From: an uncultured Sphingobacteriaceae bacterium
Lineage (GTDB): Bacteria > Bacteroidota > Bacteroidia > Sphingobacteriales > Sphingobacteriaceae
Reading direction: 5' to 3'
Length of the DNA: 42,689 bases
NCBI GenBank assembly: GCA_946887045.1
Contig: CAMPKC010000041.1
Span: forward strand, 1-42,689
A program made the position numbers and the translations under genes. Numbering within the stretch: the stretch's first letter is position 1; every line of letters starts with the position of its first letter. The notes beneath the pieces were generated by a model, which was given only the letters and a program-made list of their open reading frames with translations, was not told the DNA's origin and searched no databases. This document shows, piece after piece, positions 23,777 to 32,730 of the stretch.

Positions 23777-26700
23777 ATGCATAAAATTACCTTTAAACAA
23801 CTAGTTCTCTCTGGTTTTTTAGCCACTGTAGTATGTGTACTTATTCTCGGAATCTCCTCCTATATAAGTATAAAAAATCTGCAGGATAATGAAGAGCAAG
23901 AGTCGCGCACAGAGTGGATCCTGCTTCTTAGTCATAAAGTACAACAACAATTATTGGACGCTGAAAGTAATGAGCGGGCTTATGTGACAACTGGAAAACG
24001 TGTATATTTCGACAAATACACAGGCCTGATTAACCTCATTAATCCCACCATAAATGATCTAAGACAATTGGTGTCCGAAAATCGGGACCAAATTAAAAAT
24101 GTTGATTCTTTAAGCCTGTATGCTTCGCAGAAGATTGAGGAGATGCATAGTAATATCGAAGCGTATAACAGAGCGGATATCGATGCTTCTTCCGATTTAT
24201 TAAAAACGCGAAAGACTAGTTTCTACATGGATCAGGTTTTTCAATATATAAAGAAAATAAATGAAGCGGAAGAAAGTTTGTTGACACAGCGGCAGAAAAG
24301 CAGCGAAAAAATCGTGAAACGAACAATCGGAATAATTTTAGGCGGCATCACCATTATTCTTTGTCTGATACTGTATCTCTCATCTCTGATCAAAAAAACT
24401 TTCAGTTCGCAAAAAAAGACAGAGGAGAAGATGTCTGAGACGAATACAAAACTTGAAATAGTTTTGAAAGAAAATGCTCGGCAGAATTGGTTGTTAGAAG
24501 GTGCCGTAATGATGGATGCCGCTATGCGTGGTGCGCAAACTCTTGAGGAGCGTTGTGAATGCATTATTCGTGAGATGGCTAAATACGTGAAGGCTGATTT
24601 CGGTGCTATGTATACGGTAGATTCTGGAAGGAACATGCTAAGTCTGATATCCTGTTATGGATTTCCGAAGACTAATGGAAAAAAATACATTGGAGTAGAT
24701 GAAGGTTGGACAGGATTGGCGATTGCCGAGAAAAAAAGCTTAATTTTTAGAGATATCCCTGAAAACTATACCAGGGTTAATTCCGCATTAGGTGAGGCGG
24801 TTCCAGGAGCCGTATTTATTCAACCTGTCTTTTTTCAGGAAACCCTCAAGGGAGTTATCGAGTTGGCTTTTTTAAATGATGTTCCTCAGGACACAGGGCC
24901 ATTCTTTGATAAGGTTATTCATAGTGTGGGCGTGAGTATAAATGCGGCGGAAGCAAGAATTCAGATGCAGGATCTGGTCCATAAAACTCAACAGCAGGCA
25001 GAGGAGCTTGAAACGCAGCATGAGGAATTGCGGGTTACTAACGAGGAATTAATACGTAAAACTCAAATGCTTCAAGCTTCTGAAGAAGAGTTAATGGTAC
25101 AGCAGGAAGAGCTGAAACAGACAAATGCGGAAATTGAAGAAAAAGCACAACTCCTGGAGGAAAAAAATAAAGCAATTGAATTAGCAAGAGAAGCAATTGC
25201 TTTGAAAGCTGAAGAATTGGAGTTGAGTAGCAGATATAAATCAGATTTCCTTGCTAACATGAGTCATGAGCTGCGGACTCCGTTAAATAGTATTCTCATT
25301 CTGGCTAAAATATTAAAGGAGAATAAACCTTTAAATCTCTCTGAAGAGCAAATAAAGTATGCCGGGGTTATTCATAACGCAGGTAGCGATTTGCTTTCCC
25401 TCATAAATGATATTCTTGATCTTTCTAAGATTGAATCCGGTAAGGTTGATCTTTCAATAGAAGAAGTAAAAGTGGATGAAATCAAGGTTGATTTAGAACT
25501 TCTTTTTAAAGAAGTTGCTAACACTAAAAAAATAAAATTCGGATTTAATGTAGCTCCAGAGATTCCGGATAATATTAAATCTGACAGAATGCGTGTGGAA
25601 CAGATTCTTAAAAATCTTCTGTCAAATGCATTTAAATTTACTCAGGAGAAGGGGCAGGTTAGTGTTGATGTTGAGCTCGAAAAGCGCGGACACCACTACT
25701 ATAGTGATAACCTAAAGGATAACGATACGACCGTGGTGGCATTCAGAGTGAAAGATTCCGGAATCGGCATTCCTGATGATAAGCAAAAAGTGATTTTTGA
25801 CGCATTTCAACAAGCCGATGGATCAACGAGCCGAAAATATGGAGGCACAGGTTTGGGACTTTCAATCAGCAGGCAGTTAGCCAATTTGCTAGGAGGGGAG
25901 ATACAAGTTGAAAGTGTTGTTAATCAAGGAAGTACATTTACGCTCTATCTTCCGATAGTAAATTATGTAAAGAAAGATAGCATTGCTGACACAAAAGCAC
26001 CTGTGGCCGTTCCAACTCCGGTGCTTACTCCGAAAACAGAATCGTCTGAATCATTAAAACTTCCTGACGCTAATAGAGAATACACTCTGCTAATTATTGA
26101 AGATGATACCTATTTTGCAGATATCCTGAAAGATTATGCAGAAGACCGGGGATTTAAAACATTGATTGCTTATCAGGGAGACACAGGCTATCAAATGGCT
26201 AAGGAACACAGTCCAGATGCTATTGTTCTGGATATCATGTTGCCTGTAATAGACGGTTGGTCAGTGCTAAAGAAATTAAAAGATGACGATACAACCCGCG
26301 ACATCCCAGTGCACTTAATGTCTGCCAAGGATGAAAAGGCGTCGAAAGCAAAGGAGCAGGGAGCTCTCGGATTCCTTCGTAAGCCAGTTGAAAAAGATGA
26401 ATTACAGATGGCATTTGATCTGTTGATTAAAGAAACTGGAAATGTTAAATTATCGCGTGTTCTATTGGTGGAAGACCAGCAAATACAAAGTGATAACCTG
26501 GCTCTGCAGTTAAAATCGAAGAATATAAAAGTTGAGCAATCTTTTGATGGAGCGCAAACTATGAACATTCTTAGAAACGACACCTCTTTTGATTGTATCA
26601 TTCTTGATTTAAAACTTCCCGATATTTCTGGCCTTGATTTGCTGGAAAAAATTAAAGCAGACATCAGACTTAGCACGATTCCGGTAGTTATTAACACTGC

Positions 26701-27274
26701 CATGGAAATGGATGGAGTGAGCATGACAAGGGTGCTTAAGCATACTGATGTGTTGGTGTTGAAGAATAACAAATCTAACGACAGGATATTGGATGAAGTG
26801 AATCTGTTTATGAACAAGATCAGAACAGATGATCCTGTACCAACAAAAACATTGCCGTATCAGGCGAGGATTTCCAATGACACAACTACATTGGAAAAAG
26901 CTCTGAGAAATCGGTCTGTTTTAGTTGTAGACGACGATATGCGTAATATCTTTGCGCTCACAAGTGCTTTGCAGGAATATAAGTTGAATATTCAGATTGC
27001 CAACAATGGGCTTGAGGCCCTGGAAAAATTAGACGAGTTTCCGGACACAGATATCGTATTAATGGATATTATGATGCCGGAGATGGATGGGTATGAAACG
27101 ATGCAGGCTATTAGAAAGCAATCGCGCTTCGGCAAACTACCTATAATTGCGCTTACCGCGAAAGCAATGAAGGCAGATAGGGAAAAGTGTATTGAGGCTG
27201 GAGCTAACGATTACGTGTCGAAGCCTGTTGATATGGATAAACTACTTTCAATGATGAGGGTTTGGTTAAGTTAA
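23777..27274 (+). CDS. CHASE3-GAF hybrid histidine kinase with three receiver domains
   Basis: The 1165-residue membrane sensor kinase has TM1 at about 11-31, a CHASE3 sensory domain (about 35-180, containing DAESNERAYVTTG) and TM2 at about 183-204. A GAF domain (about 240-390) and a long coiled coil rich in Glu and Gln (about 395-485) follow. The kinase core has phospho-accepting His497 (FLANMSHELRTP), N-box Asn613/617, DSGIGI (660-665) and GGTGLGLSI (689-697). Three receivers follow with phospho-acceptor Asp819, Asp944 and Asp1097. The second receiver lacks the usual Lys-Pro pair (it reads VLVLKNNKS), so it may be a degenerate or specialised receiver. It opens a four-gene operon with cheR, cheB and a second kinase; the next gene starts two bases after its stop. 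Confidence 0.93.
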   Translation: MHKITFKQLVLSGFLATVVCVLILGISSYISIKNLQDNEEQESRTEWILLLSHKVQQQLLDAESNERAYVTTGKRVYFDKYTGLINLINPTINDLRQLVSENRDQIKNVDSLSLYASQKIEEMHSNIEAYNRADIDASSDLLKTRKTSFYMDQVFQYIKKINEAEESLLTQRQKSSEKIVKRTIGIILGGITIILCLILYLSSLIKKTFSSQKKTEEKMSETNTKLEIVLKENARQNWLLEGAVMMDAAMRGAQTLEERCECIIREMAKYVKADFGAMYTVDSGRNMLSLISCYGFPKTNGKKYIGVDEGWTGLAIAEKKSLIFRDIPENYTRVNSALGEAVPGAVFIQPVFFQETLKGVIELAFLNDVPQDTGPFFDKVIHSVGVSINAAEARIQMQDLVHKTQQQAEELETQHEELRVTNEELIRKTQMLQASEEELMVQQEELKQTNAEIEEKAQLLEEKNKAIELAREAIALKAEELELSSRYKSDFLANMSHELRTPLNSILILAKILKENKPLNLSEEQIKYAGVIHNAGSDLLSLINDILDLSKIESGKVDLSIEEVKVDEIKVDLELLFKEVANTKKIKFGFNVAPEIPDNIKSDRMRVEQILKNLLSNAFKFTQEKGQVSVDVELEKRGHHYYSDNLKDNDTTVVAFRVKDSGIGIPDDKQKVIFDAFQQADGSTSRKYGGTGLGLSISRQLANLLGGEIQVESVVNQGSTFTLYLPIVNYVKKDSIADTKAPVAVPTPVLTPKTESSESLKLPDANREYTLLIIEDDTYFADILKDYAEDRGFKTLIAYQGDTGYQMAKEHSPDAIVLDIMLPVIDGWSVLKKLKDDDTTRDIPVHLMSAKDEKASKAKEQGALGFLRKPVEKDELQMAFDLLIKETGNVKLSRVLLVEDQQIQSDNLALQLKSKNIKVEQSFDGAQTMNILRNDTSFDCIILDLKLPDISGLDLLEKIKADIRLSTIPVVINTAMEMDGVSMTRVLKHTDVLVLKNNKSNDRILDEVNLFMNKIRTDDPVPTKTLPYQARISNDTTTLEKALRNRSVLVVDDDMRNIFALTSALQEYKLNIQIANNGLEALEKLDEFPDTDIVLMDIMMPEMDGYETMQAIRKQSRFGKLPIIALTAKAMKADREKCIEAGANDYVSKPVDMDKLLSMMRVWLS

Positions 27275-27276
27275 GT

Positions 27277-28107
27277 ATGAAAGAATCTGTGGTAGACGTA
27301 ATTTCTTTTGAACAGATAGAGGAAATCATCGAGTGGGTTAATAAAATTCATGGATTTGACTTCAGTGGATACTCCCGGGCTTCATTAAAAAGGCGAATAA
27401 CCCGCATAATGCAGCTTCAGCAACTTTCGATGTACGAGTTAAAGTCGTTGTTGGTGAATAACCCAACTTTTTTTGAAGAGTTTTTAATAGAAATCACGGT
27501 TAATGTTACAGAGATGTTTCGCGACCCTACCTTTTTCAAATCAGTTAGGGAGAAGGTATTACCTTATTTATCATCCTTCCAAAGAATAAAAGTATGGAAT
27601 GCCGGATGTTCAACCGGTGAGGAGCTTTTCTCGTTCGCGATTCTATTAGATCAGGAGAATTTGTACAACAGATCTTTTTTATACGGAACAGATATAAATA
27701 GAAATGTATTAAATGTAGCGAAGAATGGCATCTATAATTTGAAGTTAATGAAGCAATATTCAGAGAATTATATGTTGACCGGTGCTGCCGGATCGCTGTC
27801 TGATTATTATGTAGCCAAGTACGATGCTGCAACCATTGTAAATAATTTAAGAAAAAATATCCTCTTTTCGGTTCATAATCTTGTTTCGGATGGAGTATTT
27901 AATGAGTTTCAATTGATTTCGTGCAGAAATGTAATGATATATTTTGATCTCGAGTTGCAGAATAAAGTGATAAATCTTTTTTATGAAAGTTTGTGCCCTT
28001 TAGGTTTTTTATGCCTCGGTGCTAAAGAAAGTCTGAGAAATGCCGAGCTTGCAAAAAAATTCAGGGTGATTGACAGAGTAGAAAATATTTATCAGAAAAT
28101 TGGATGA
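27277..28107 (+). CDS. cheR: CheR-type protein-glutamate methyltransferase
   Basis: The 276-residue protein has a CheR N-terminal helical domain (about 10-75) and an S-adenosylmethionine-dependent methyltransferase domain. SAM-binding residues appear in VWNAGCSTGEE (106-116), and the family motif SCRNVMIYFD is at about 215-224. CheR normally methylates glutamates of chemoreceptors. No receptor, CheA or CheW gene is present in this window, so the target is unknown and may be a kinase coiled coil. ATG at 27277 is chosen over the upstream TTG because it follows the kinase stop by two bases. Its stop overlaps the cheB start by eight bases, showing tight coupling. Confidence 0.9.
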   Translation: MKESVVDVISFEQIEEIIEWVNKIHGFDFSGYSRASLKRRITRIMQLQQLSMYELKSLLVNNPTFFEEFLIEITVNVTEMFRDPTFFKSVREKVLPYLSSFQRIKVWNAGCSTGEELFSFAILLDQENLYNRSFLYGTDINRNVLNVAKNGIYNLKLMKQYSENYMLTGAAGSLSDYYVAKYDAATIVNNLRKNILFSVHNLVSDGVFNEFQLISCRNVMIYFDLELQNKVINLFYESLCPLGFLCLGAKESLRNAELAKKFRVIDRVENIYQKIG

Positions 28108-28720
28108 GCTAATATTTCAAACTCAGTTTGGACCTAAAACGGCAAAGGTGCTGGTTATAGGATGTTCCGCAGGCGGTTTTACTTTGGTTTTTGATCTAAT
28201 ATCAAAACTGCCAGAGAACTTTCCACTTCCGGTTATCGTAATTATTCATCGAAGTAAGAAACACAAGTCATCAATAGAAGAATTGTTAAATAGTAAATCA
28301 AAAGTAATGGTAAAAGTTGCCAACGATAAGGATAAGCTTGAAAAAGGCACGGTTTTCTTTGCTCCTTCTGATTATCATCTTCTATTAGAACCAAATCAAA
28401 CCTTCACTTTGGATTGCTCAGAACCAGTGTCATTCTCGCGTCCATCAATTGATGTTACTTTTCAGAGTGTTGCAGATGTATTTGAAAATCAAGTAATTGC
28501 AATTGTTTTGTCAGGCGCAAATGCCGATGGTGCGGAAGGAATTTGCTATATTCATGAAAAAAATGGATTTACTATCGTGCAAGACCCTGAGTTTGCAGAG
28601 GTTCGCACAATGCCTGAAGCGGCTATAAATAAATGTAGTGTGGATTTAGTGTTGTCTAATTTAGAAATTTATTCATTTATGGAGACTCTTGCATCAACCG
28701 TAGTAGGCCATCAATCATGA
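28100..28720 (+). CDS. cheB: CheB-type protein-glutamate methylesterase, catalytic domain only
   Basis: The 206-residue protein is the CheB methylesterase domain with no receiver domain in front. The catalytic triad is Ser23 (GCSAGG), His50 (VIIHRS) and Asp144 (GANADGAEG). The conserved late stretch VQDPEFAEVRTMPEAAI is also present. It would remove methyl groups added by the neighbouring CheR or deamidate glutamines. Since it lacks a receiver, its control must come from other partners, probably the kinases encoded on both sides. A TTG at 28100 is the only suitable start; the ATG nearby is out of frame. It overlaps cheR by eight bases and the next kinase by four. Confidence 0.88.
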   Translation: MDELIFQTQFGPKTAKVLVIGCSAGGFTLVFDLISKLPENFPLPVIVIIHRSKKHKSSIEELLNSKSKVMVKVANDKDKLEKGTVFFAPSDYHLLLEPNQTFTLDCSEPVSFSRPSIDVTFQSVADVFENQVIAIVLSGANADGAEGICYIHEKNGFTIVQDPEFAEVRTMPEAAINKCSVDLVLSNLEIYSFMETLASTVVGHQS

Positions 28721-30330
28721 CAGAGAAAGTTAACATATTGATTGTTGATGATAAAATCGAGAATATAATTGCTCTTGAAGCTCTTATACAACGCGATGAT
28801 ATCAGAATCCTCACAACTACATCTCCAAACGAGGCATTGAGATTGTGCTGGCAAAATGAAATTTCTATTGCCTTGGTTGACGTACAGATGCCTGAAATGG
28901 ACGGCTTTGAACTGGTAGATATTTTAAAAAGCAACGCTAAGACCCGCGATATTTTGGTGGTTTTTGTCACAGCTATTTCCACCGAAACCAAATATGCGGT
29001 TAAAGGCCTCTCTACAGGTGCTGTCGATTATTTATATAAACCGCTGGATCCTTATATTACTAACGCCAAAGTCGACTCATTTATAACTCTGGTTCGTACA
29101 CAGATAGAGATAAAACGAAAAAATATTGAGCTTGAAAGATATCAGGAAGAGCTAATCATAGCACGTGATCAAGCTGAGAAGGGGAAGAAAATTAAAGAAC
29201 GTTTTCTTGCAAACATGAGCCATGAGATTCGTACGCCTTTAAATGGTATTCTCGGACTTGCCCATCTGCTAAAAAATACGGAACTAGATTCTGAGCAAAC
29301 CCGAATGTTAGATCTTTTAAAGCTTTCGTCCGAAGCTTTGCTTGGGGTTATTAACGACATTCTTGACATATCTAAAATAGAGGCGGGCAAGTTTAAAATA
29401 GTTAGAAACGAGACCAATATCTCAAATCTATGTAAATCTGTTATTGATCTGCTTAAATATAAGGCAGAGGAGAAAGGGATTGGAATTAGTGTGGATCTTG
29501 ACGATCAGGTTCCGCACTTAATAATGGCCGACTCGATGCGGCTGAACCAAATTTTGTTAAACCTGCTTTCAAATGCTATCAAATTTACTGATACAGGTTT
29601 TATAACGTTAAAGCTATCTATTGTAGATTTAAAAGAATGTAAAATCAAGCTGAAATTCAGCGTTATTGATTCTGGTATTGGTATTTCGGAAAATAAAATT
29701 GATAAAATTTTTGAGTCATTCGAACAGGCTGATGACGATACTGACCATAAGTATGGTGGTACCGGACTTGGGTTGTCCATAGTGAAAAAGCTTGTGGAAT
29801 TAAAAGGTGGGGAGATAAATGTGATTAGTGAGTTTGGTAAGGGAAGTACTTTTTCATTTACGAACTGGTACGAAATAGCTGCAAATCAGAAACAGGCTAC
29901 CCGCATTAACCCGGCGGATCTCGCGAAATTTGATAATGTGTCGGTATTGGTCGCTGAGGATAATGCCATCAACCAATTTATGATAAAGAAAATTCTGACA
30001 AGTTGGAATCTCACAGTCACAATAGTCGAGAATGGACAGCTAGCTCTTGACTGCTTAAAACAGAATATCTTCGACATTGTATTAATGGACACACATATGC
30101 CTGTATTAGGCGGATTTGAAGCTACTCGTAGAATACGTACTGAAATGCCCGAGGGTGTTAAAAATATCCCGATCATTTCGCTTTCGGCAGCTGTGTTAGA
30201 AGAAGAACTACAGCAAGCCTACGATGCTGGTGTAAATGACGTCGTGAGTAAACCTTTTGATTTAAGTGTGCTGCATCACAAAATAGAGAAGTTAATTAAT
30301 CAATATCGCGAAGAATACCGCGTTCTTTAA
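28717..30330 (+). CDS. Soluble hybrid histidine kinase, receiver-kinase-receiver
   Basis: The 537-residue cytoplasmic protein has an N-terminal receiver (about 5-125, Asp55 in LVDVQMPEMDG, Lys-Pro at 108-109), a short coiled coil, and a kinase core with His169 (FLANMSHEIRTP), N-box LLNLLSNAIKF, DSGIGI and GGTGLGLSIV. The C-terminal receiver (about 405-525) has phospho-acceptor Asp458 in VLMDTHMPVLGG and a conserved SKP lysine. No membrane segment is present, so it must be fed by another signal, most simply the upstream hybrid kinase via phosphotransfer to the N-terminal receiver. Its start overlaps the cheB stop in ATGA. No DNA-binding output domain occurs anywhere in the operon, so the final output lies elsewhere. 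Confidence 0.92.
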   Translation: MTEKVNILIVDDKIENIIALEALIQRDDIRILTTTSPNEALRLCWQNEISIALVDVQMPEMDGFELVDILKSNAKTRDILVVFVTAISTETKYAVKGLSTGAVDYLYKPLDPYITNAKVDSFITLVRTQIEIKRKNIELERYQEELIIARDQAEKGKKIKERFLANMSHEIRTPLNGILGLAHLLKNTELDSEQTRMLDLLKLSSEALLGVINDILDISKIEAGKFKIVRNETNISNLCKSVIDLLKYKAEEKGIGISVDLDDQVPHLIMADSMRLNQILLNLLSNAIKFTDTGFITLKLSIVDLKECKIKLKFSVIDSGIGISENKIDKIFESFEQADDDTDHKYGGTGLGLSIVKKLVELKGGEINVISEFGKGSTFSFTNWYEIAANQKQATRINPADLAKFDNVSVLVAEDNAINQFMIKKILTSWNLTVTIVENGQLALDCLKQNIFDIVLMDTHMPVLGGFEATRRIRTEMPEGVKNIPIISLSAAVLEEELQQAYDAGVNDVVSKPFDLSVLHHKIEKLINQYREEYRVL

Positions 30331-30391
30331 AATTTAAATATCTGGTAACCTTAACAATAGAGATTTAATGGTAATTTCCTGAAAAAAATGT

Positions 30392-30421
30392 TTTGATATC
30401 TCAATAGAAACCTTACTTTTG
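30392..30421 (+). promoter_or_regulatory. Promoter of tRNA-Leu
   Basis: TTTG at 30392-30395 and TACTTTTG at 30414-30421 match the Bacteroidota -33/-7 elements with an 18-base spacer. The tRNA starts 22 bases after the -7 element. Confidence 0.7.
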
Positions 30422-30442
30422 CAGTCCTGTTGAAATCCTAAT

Positions 30443-30524
30443 GCGGAAGTGGCGTAATTGGTAGCCGCACCAGACTTAGGATCTGGCGCTTCACGGCGTG
30501 GGGGTTCGAGTCCCTTCTTCCGCA
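30443..30524 (+). tRNA. tRNA-Leu (anticodon TAG)
   Basis: This is an 82-base class II tRNA. The acceptor stem GCGGAAG pairs with CTTCCGC, and the discriminator is A. The anticodon stem is CCAGA/TCTGG with loop CTTAGGA, giving anticodon TAG, which reads CUN leucine codons. The long variable arm (CGCTTCACGGCG) and T arm GGGGG-TTCGAGT-CCCTT are visible. The 3' CCA is not encoded. It has its own promoter and a terminator three bases after the end. Confidence 0.93.
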
Positions 30525-30526
30525 CT

Positions 30527-30558
30527 AATTCCCTCTGAGAAATCGGGGGGAATTTTTT
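30527..30558 (+). terminator. Terminator of tRNA-Leu
   Basis: AATTCCCTC (30527-30535) pairs with GGGGGAATT (30546-30554), allowing one G-T pair, with a 10-base loop and a following T-run to 30558. It separates the tRNA from trigger factor. Confidence 0.75.
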
Positions 30559-30588
30559 ATATAGATACGAACGTAATATTTTTCAATA

Positions 30589-31935
30589 ATGAATATCACT
30601 CAGGAGAAAATCAATAATCTTAATTCAGTTCTTACTGTAAAAATCCAACCGGAAGATTACCGTGAGCGTGTGGAAAAAGCAATTAAGTCTCAAGCGAAAA
30701 AAGCTAAACTGCCAGGATTTCGTCCCGGTATGGTGCCATCTTCCCATATTAAAAGAATGTATGGTAAAAGCATTTTAGTTGATGAAATTAATAACCTGTT
30801 AAGTGACACACTTAATAATTACATTAACGAAAACAAACTTGAAGTTCTGGGTCAGCCTCTTCCTAAGGTAGACGACGGTAAAGAATTCAATTGGGATTAT
30901 AACGATGAGTTTGAGTTTAATTATGAACTAGGATTAGCACCTGATTTTGAATTGAATTTCTCGCCAAGCGACAAGTTGCCTTATTATCAGATAAAGGTTG
31001 ATGCCGAAACTCTTGATTCCAGGACAAAAAATCTTCGGAAAAGTTATGGCAAAATGACAAACCCTGAAGTTTCGGCAGATGAAGATGTTTTATATTCAGA
31101 ATTGGTGCAATTATCTCCTGATGGCTCTGTTTTTGAAGACGGAATATCAAATACAGCTTCAGTAAGGATTGATTTAGTTAAAGACGAAAAAATTAAAAGC
31201 TCGTTAATCGGCTTAAAAGTTGGCGACGTTGTTGAGTTAGATCTGCAAAAAGCTTTCGATAATAATGAGACGGTGATTGCAAAACTTCTTAATATCCCCG
31301 AAGGAGATGCAAAAGACTTGCAGTCGAAATTCCAGATAACGGTGAAAAACGTAAACCGTTTAGAGGAGTCTGATTTGAATCAGGAGTTCTTTGATAAAAT
31401 ATTCCCCGAAGGAAATATAACAACTGAAGAGGAGTTTAAAGCTAAGATTACTGAAGAACTTGAAGGTATGATGGCTCAAAATGCTGATCAGAAACTTCAC
31501 AACGATTTAGTGAACTTTGGTCTGGAAAAAGTGAAACTGGAATTGCCTGATGATTTTCTTAAACGCTGGTTGAAAGAAACGAACCAAAACATAACAGCTG
31601 AGGAGCTCGAAAGTGGTTATGGCGATTTCGCCCGCAATTTAAAATGGACCCTTATTGAAAATAAGATCATAAAAGAAAATCAAATTGAGATAAAATACGA
31701 GGATGTGTTGGCTTCGGCTAAACAAAAGTTAGATGCTCAATTCAGAATGTATAGCCCTCAGGCACTTCCTGAAGAGCAATTAACTCAGTACACAGTTCAG
31801 TTTTTGCAAAATAAAGAGAATGCGAACAGAACTTTTGAGGAAGTGAAAGGACAAAAAGTGTTTGAATACCTGAAAAGTGTTGTTACTTTAGATAAAAAAG
31901 AAATAGAGTATAATAAATTTATAGAGTTGAACTAG
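30589..31935 (+). CDS. tig: Trigger factor
   Basis: Trigger factor is the ribosome-bound chaperone that meets nascent chains. The N-terminal ribosome-binding domain carries the signature GFRPGMVP (about residues 43-50). The middle region (about 150-245) corresponds to the FKBP-like domain, but without the canonical prolyl-isomerase sequence, as is common in Bacteroidota. The C-terminal helical chaperone arm extends to residue 448. The length is normal for the phylum. It precedes clpP and clpX in the widely conserved tig-clpP-clpX order, with 90 bases before clpP, so clpP may also have its own start site. No terminator was seen after it. Confidence 0.95.
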   Translation: MNITQEKINNLNSVLTVKIQPEDYRERVEKAIKSQAKKAKLPGFRPGMVPSSHIKRMYGKSILVDEINNLLSDTLNNYINENKLEVLGQPLPKVDDGKEFNWDYNDEFEFNYELGLAPDFELNFSPSDKLPYYQIKVDAETLDSRTKNLRKSYGKMTNPEVSADEDVLYSELVQLSPDGSVFEDGISNTASVRIDLVKDEKIKSSLIGLKVGDVVELDLQKAFDNNETVIAKLLNIPEGDAKDLQSKFQITVKNVNRLEESDLNQEFFDKIFPEGNITTEEEFKAKITEELEGMMAQNADQKLHNDLVNFGLEKVKLELPDDFLKRWLKETNQNITAEELESGYGDFARNLKWTLIENKIIKENQIEIKYEDVLASAKQKLDAQFRMYSPQALPEEQLTQYTVQFLQNKENANRTFEEVKGQKVFEYLKSVVTLDKKEIEYNKFIELN

Positions 31936-32025
31936 TGGTGATTGTTGCGGATTGATGTCATTCTGTTATAATTTATTGAAACTTATATTAAACTTTCCAC
32001 TGTTAAAACTGTATAACTATTGACT

Positions 32026-32724
32026 ATGAATATTGATAAAAAGGAGTTTCGTAACTATGCTGTAAAGCATCACCGCATAGGTAGCCAGCACGTTGATAAA
32101 TTTATTGGACGGGTAGAATCAAACTATCCAAAGTCAATGACCCCATACATTATAGAGGAGCGTCAGTTGAACGTAGCTCAAATGGATGTGTTTTCGCGCT
32201 TAATGATGGATCGCATCATCTTTTTGGGAGATGCAATTTATGACCAGAACGCAAACATCATCCAAGCTCAATTGTTGTTTTTACAGTCTACAGATAACAA
32301 ACGGGATATTCAGATTTATATCAATTCCCCCGGAGGTTCTGTTTATGCTGGTTTAGGTATATATGATACTATTCAGTATATCACACCGGATGTAGCAACA
32401 ATTTGTACCGGAATGGCTGCTTCAATGGGAGCAGTATTATTATGCGCCGGCGCTGAAGGGAAAAGAGCAGCTTTACCACATTCAAGGGTAATGATTCATC
32501 AGCCTTCAGGTGGAGCTCAGGGTGTCGCTTCAGATATGGAAATCAATCTGAGGGAAATGCTTAAGTTGAAAAAAGAATTATACGATATAATCTCGCAGCA
32601 TTCCGGCCAGACTTACGAATGGGTAGAGAAAGCTTCTGATCGTGATTATTGGATGATAGCCAGTGAAGCCAAAGAATTCGGAATGATAGATGAAGTTCTT
32701 GGTGTAAGTGGGAGTAAAGAATAA
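32026..32724 (+). CDS. clpP: ClpP protease subunit
   Basis: ClpP forms the tetradecameric serine protease chamber of ClpXP or ClpAP. The catalytic triad is Ser133 (GMAASMGA), His158 (MIHQPSGG) and probably Asp207 (SDRDYWM). The GSVYAGLGIYDT helix and the NSPGG loop are typical. The start is set at ATG 32026, since the TTG two codons upstream adds nothing. At 232 residues it has a longer N-terminus than E. coli ClpP, about 25 residues, consistent with a propeptide removed by self-cleavage. It is followed after six bases by clpX, so the two are co-transcribed. Confidence 0.95.
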   Translation: MNIDKKEFRNYAVKHHRIGSQHVDKFIGRVESNYPKSMTPYIIEERQLNVAQMDVFSRLMMDRIIFLGDAIYDQNANIIQAQLLFLQSTDNKRDIQIYINSPGGSVYAGLGIYDTIQYITPDVATICTGMAASMGAVLLCAGAEGKRAALPHSRVMIHQPSGGAQGVASDMEINLREMLKLKKELYDIISQHSGQTYEWVEKASDRDYWMIASEAKEFGMIDEVLGVSGSKE

Positions 32725-32730
32725 AAAGTG

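Noticed and set aside
26191..26817. 208-codon minus-strand frame inside the large hybrid kinase
   Set aside because: It lies fully antisense to conserved receiver domains and has Ser/Phe-rich shadow-type composition without family features.
27277..28720. CheR and CheB as part of a chemotaxis cluster
   Set aside because: No CheA, CheW, receptor or motility gene is present, and CheB lacks its receiver domain.
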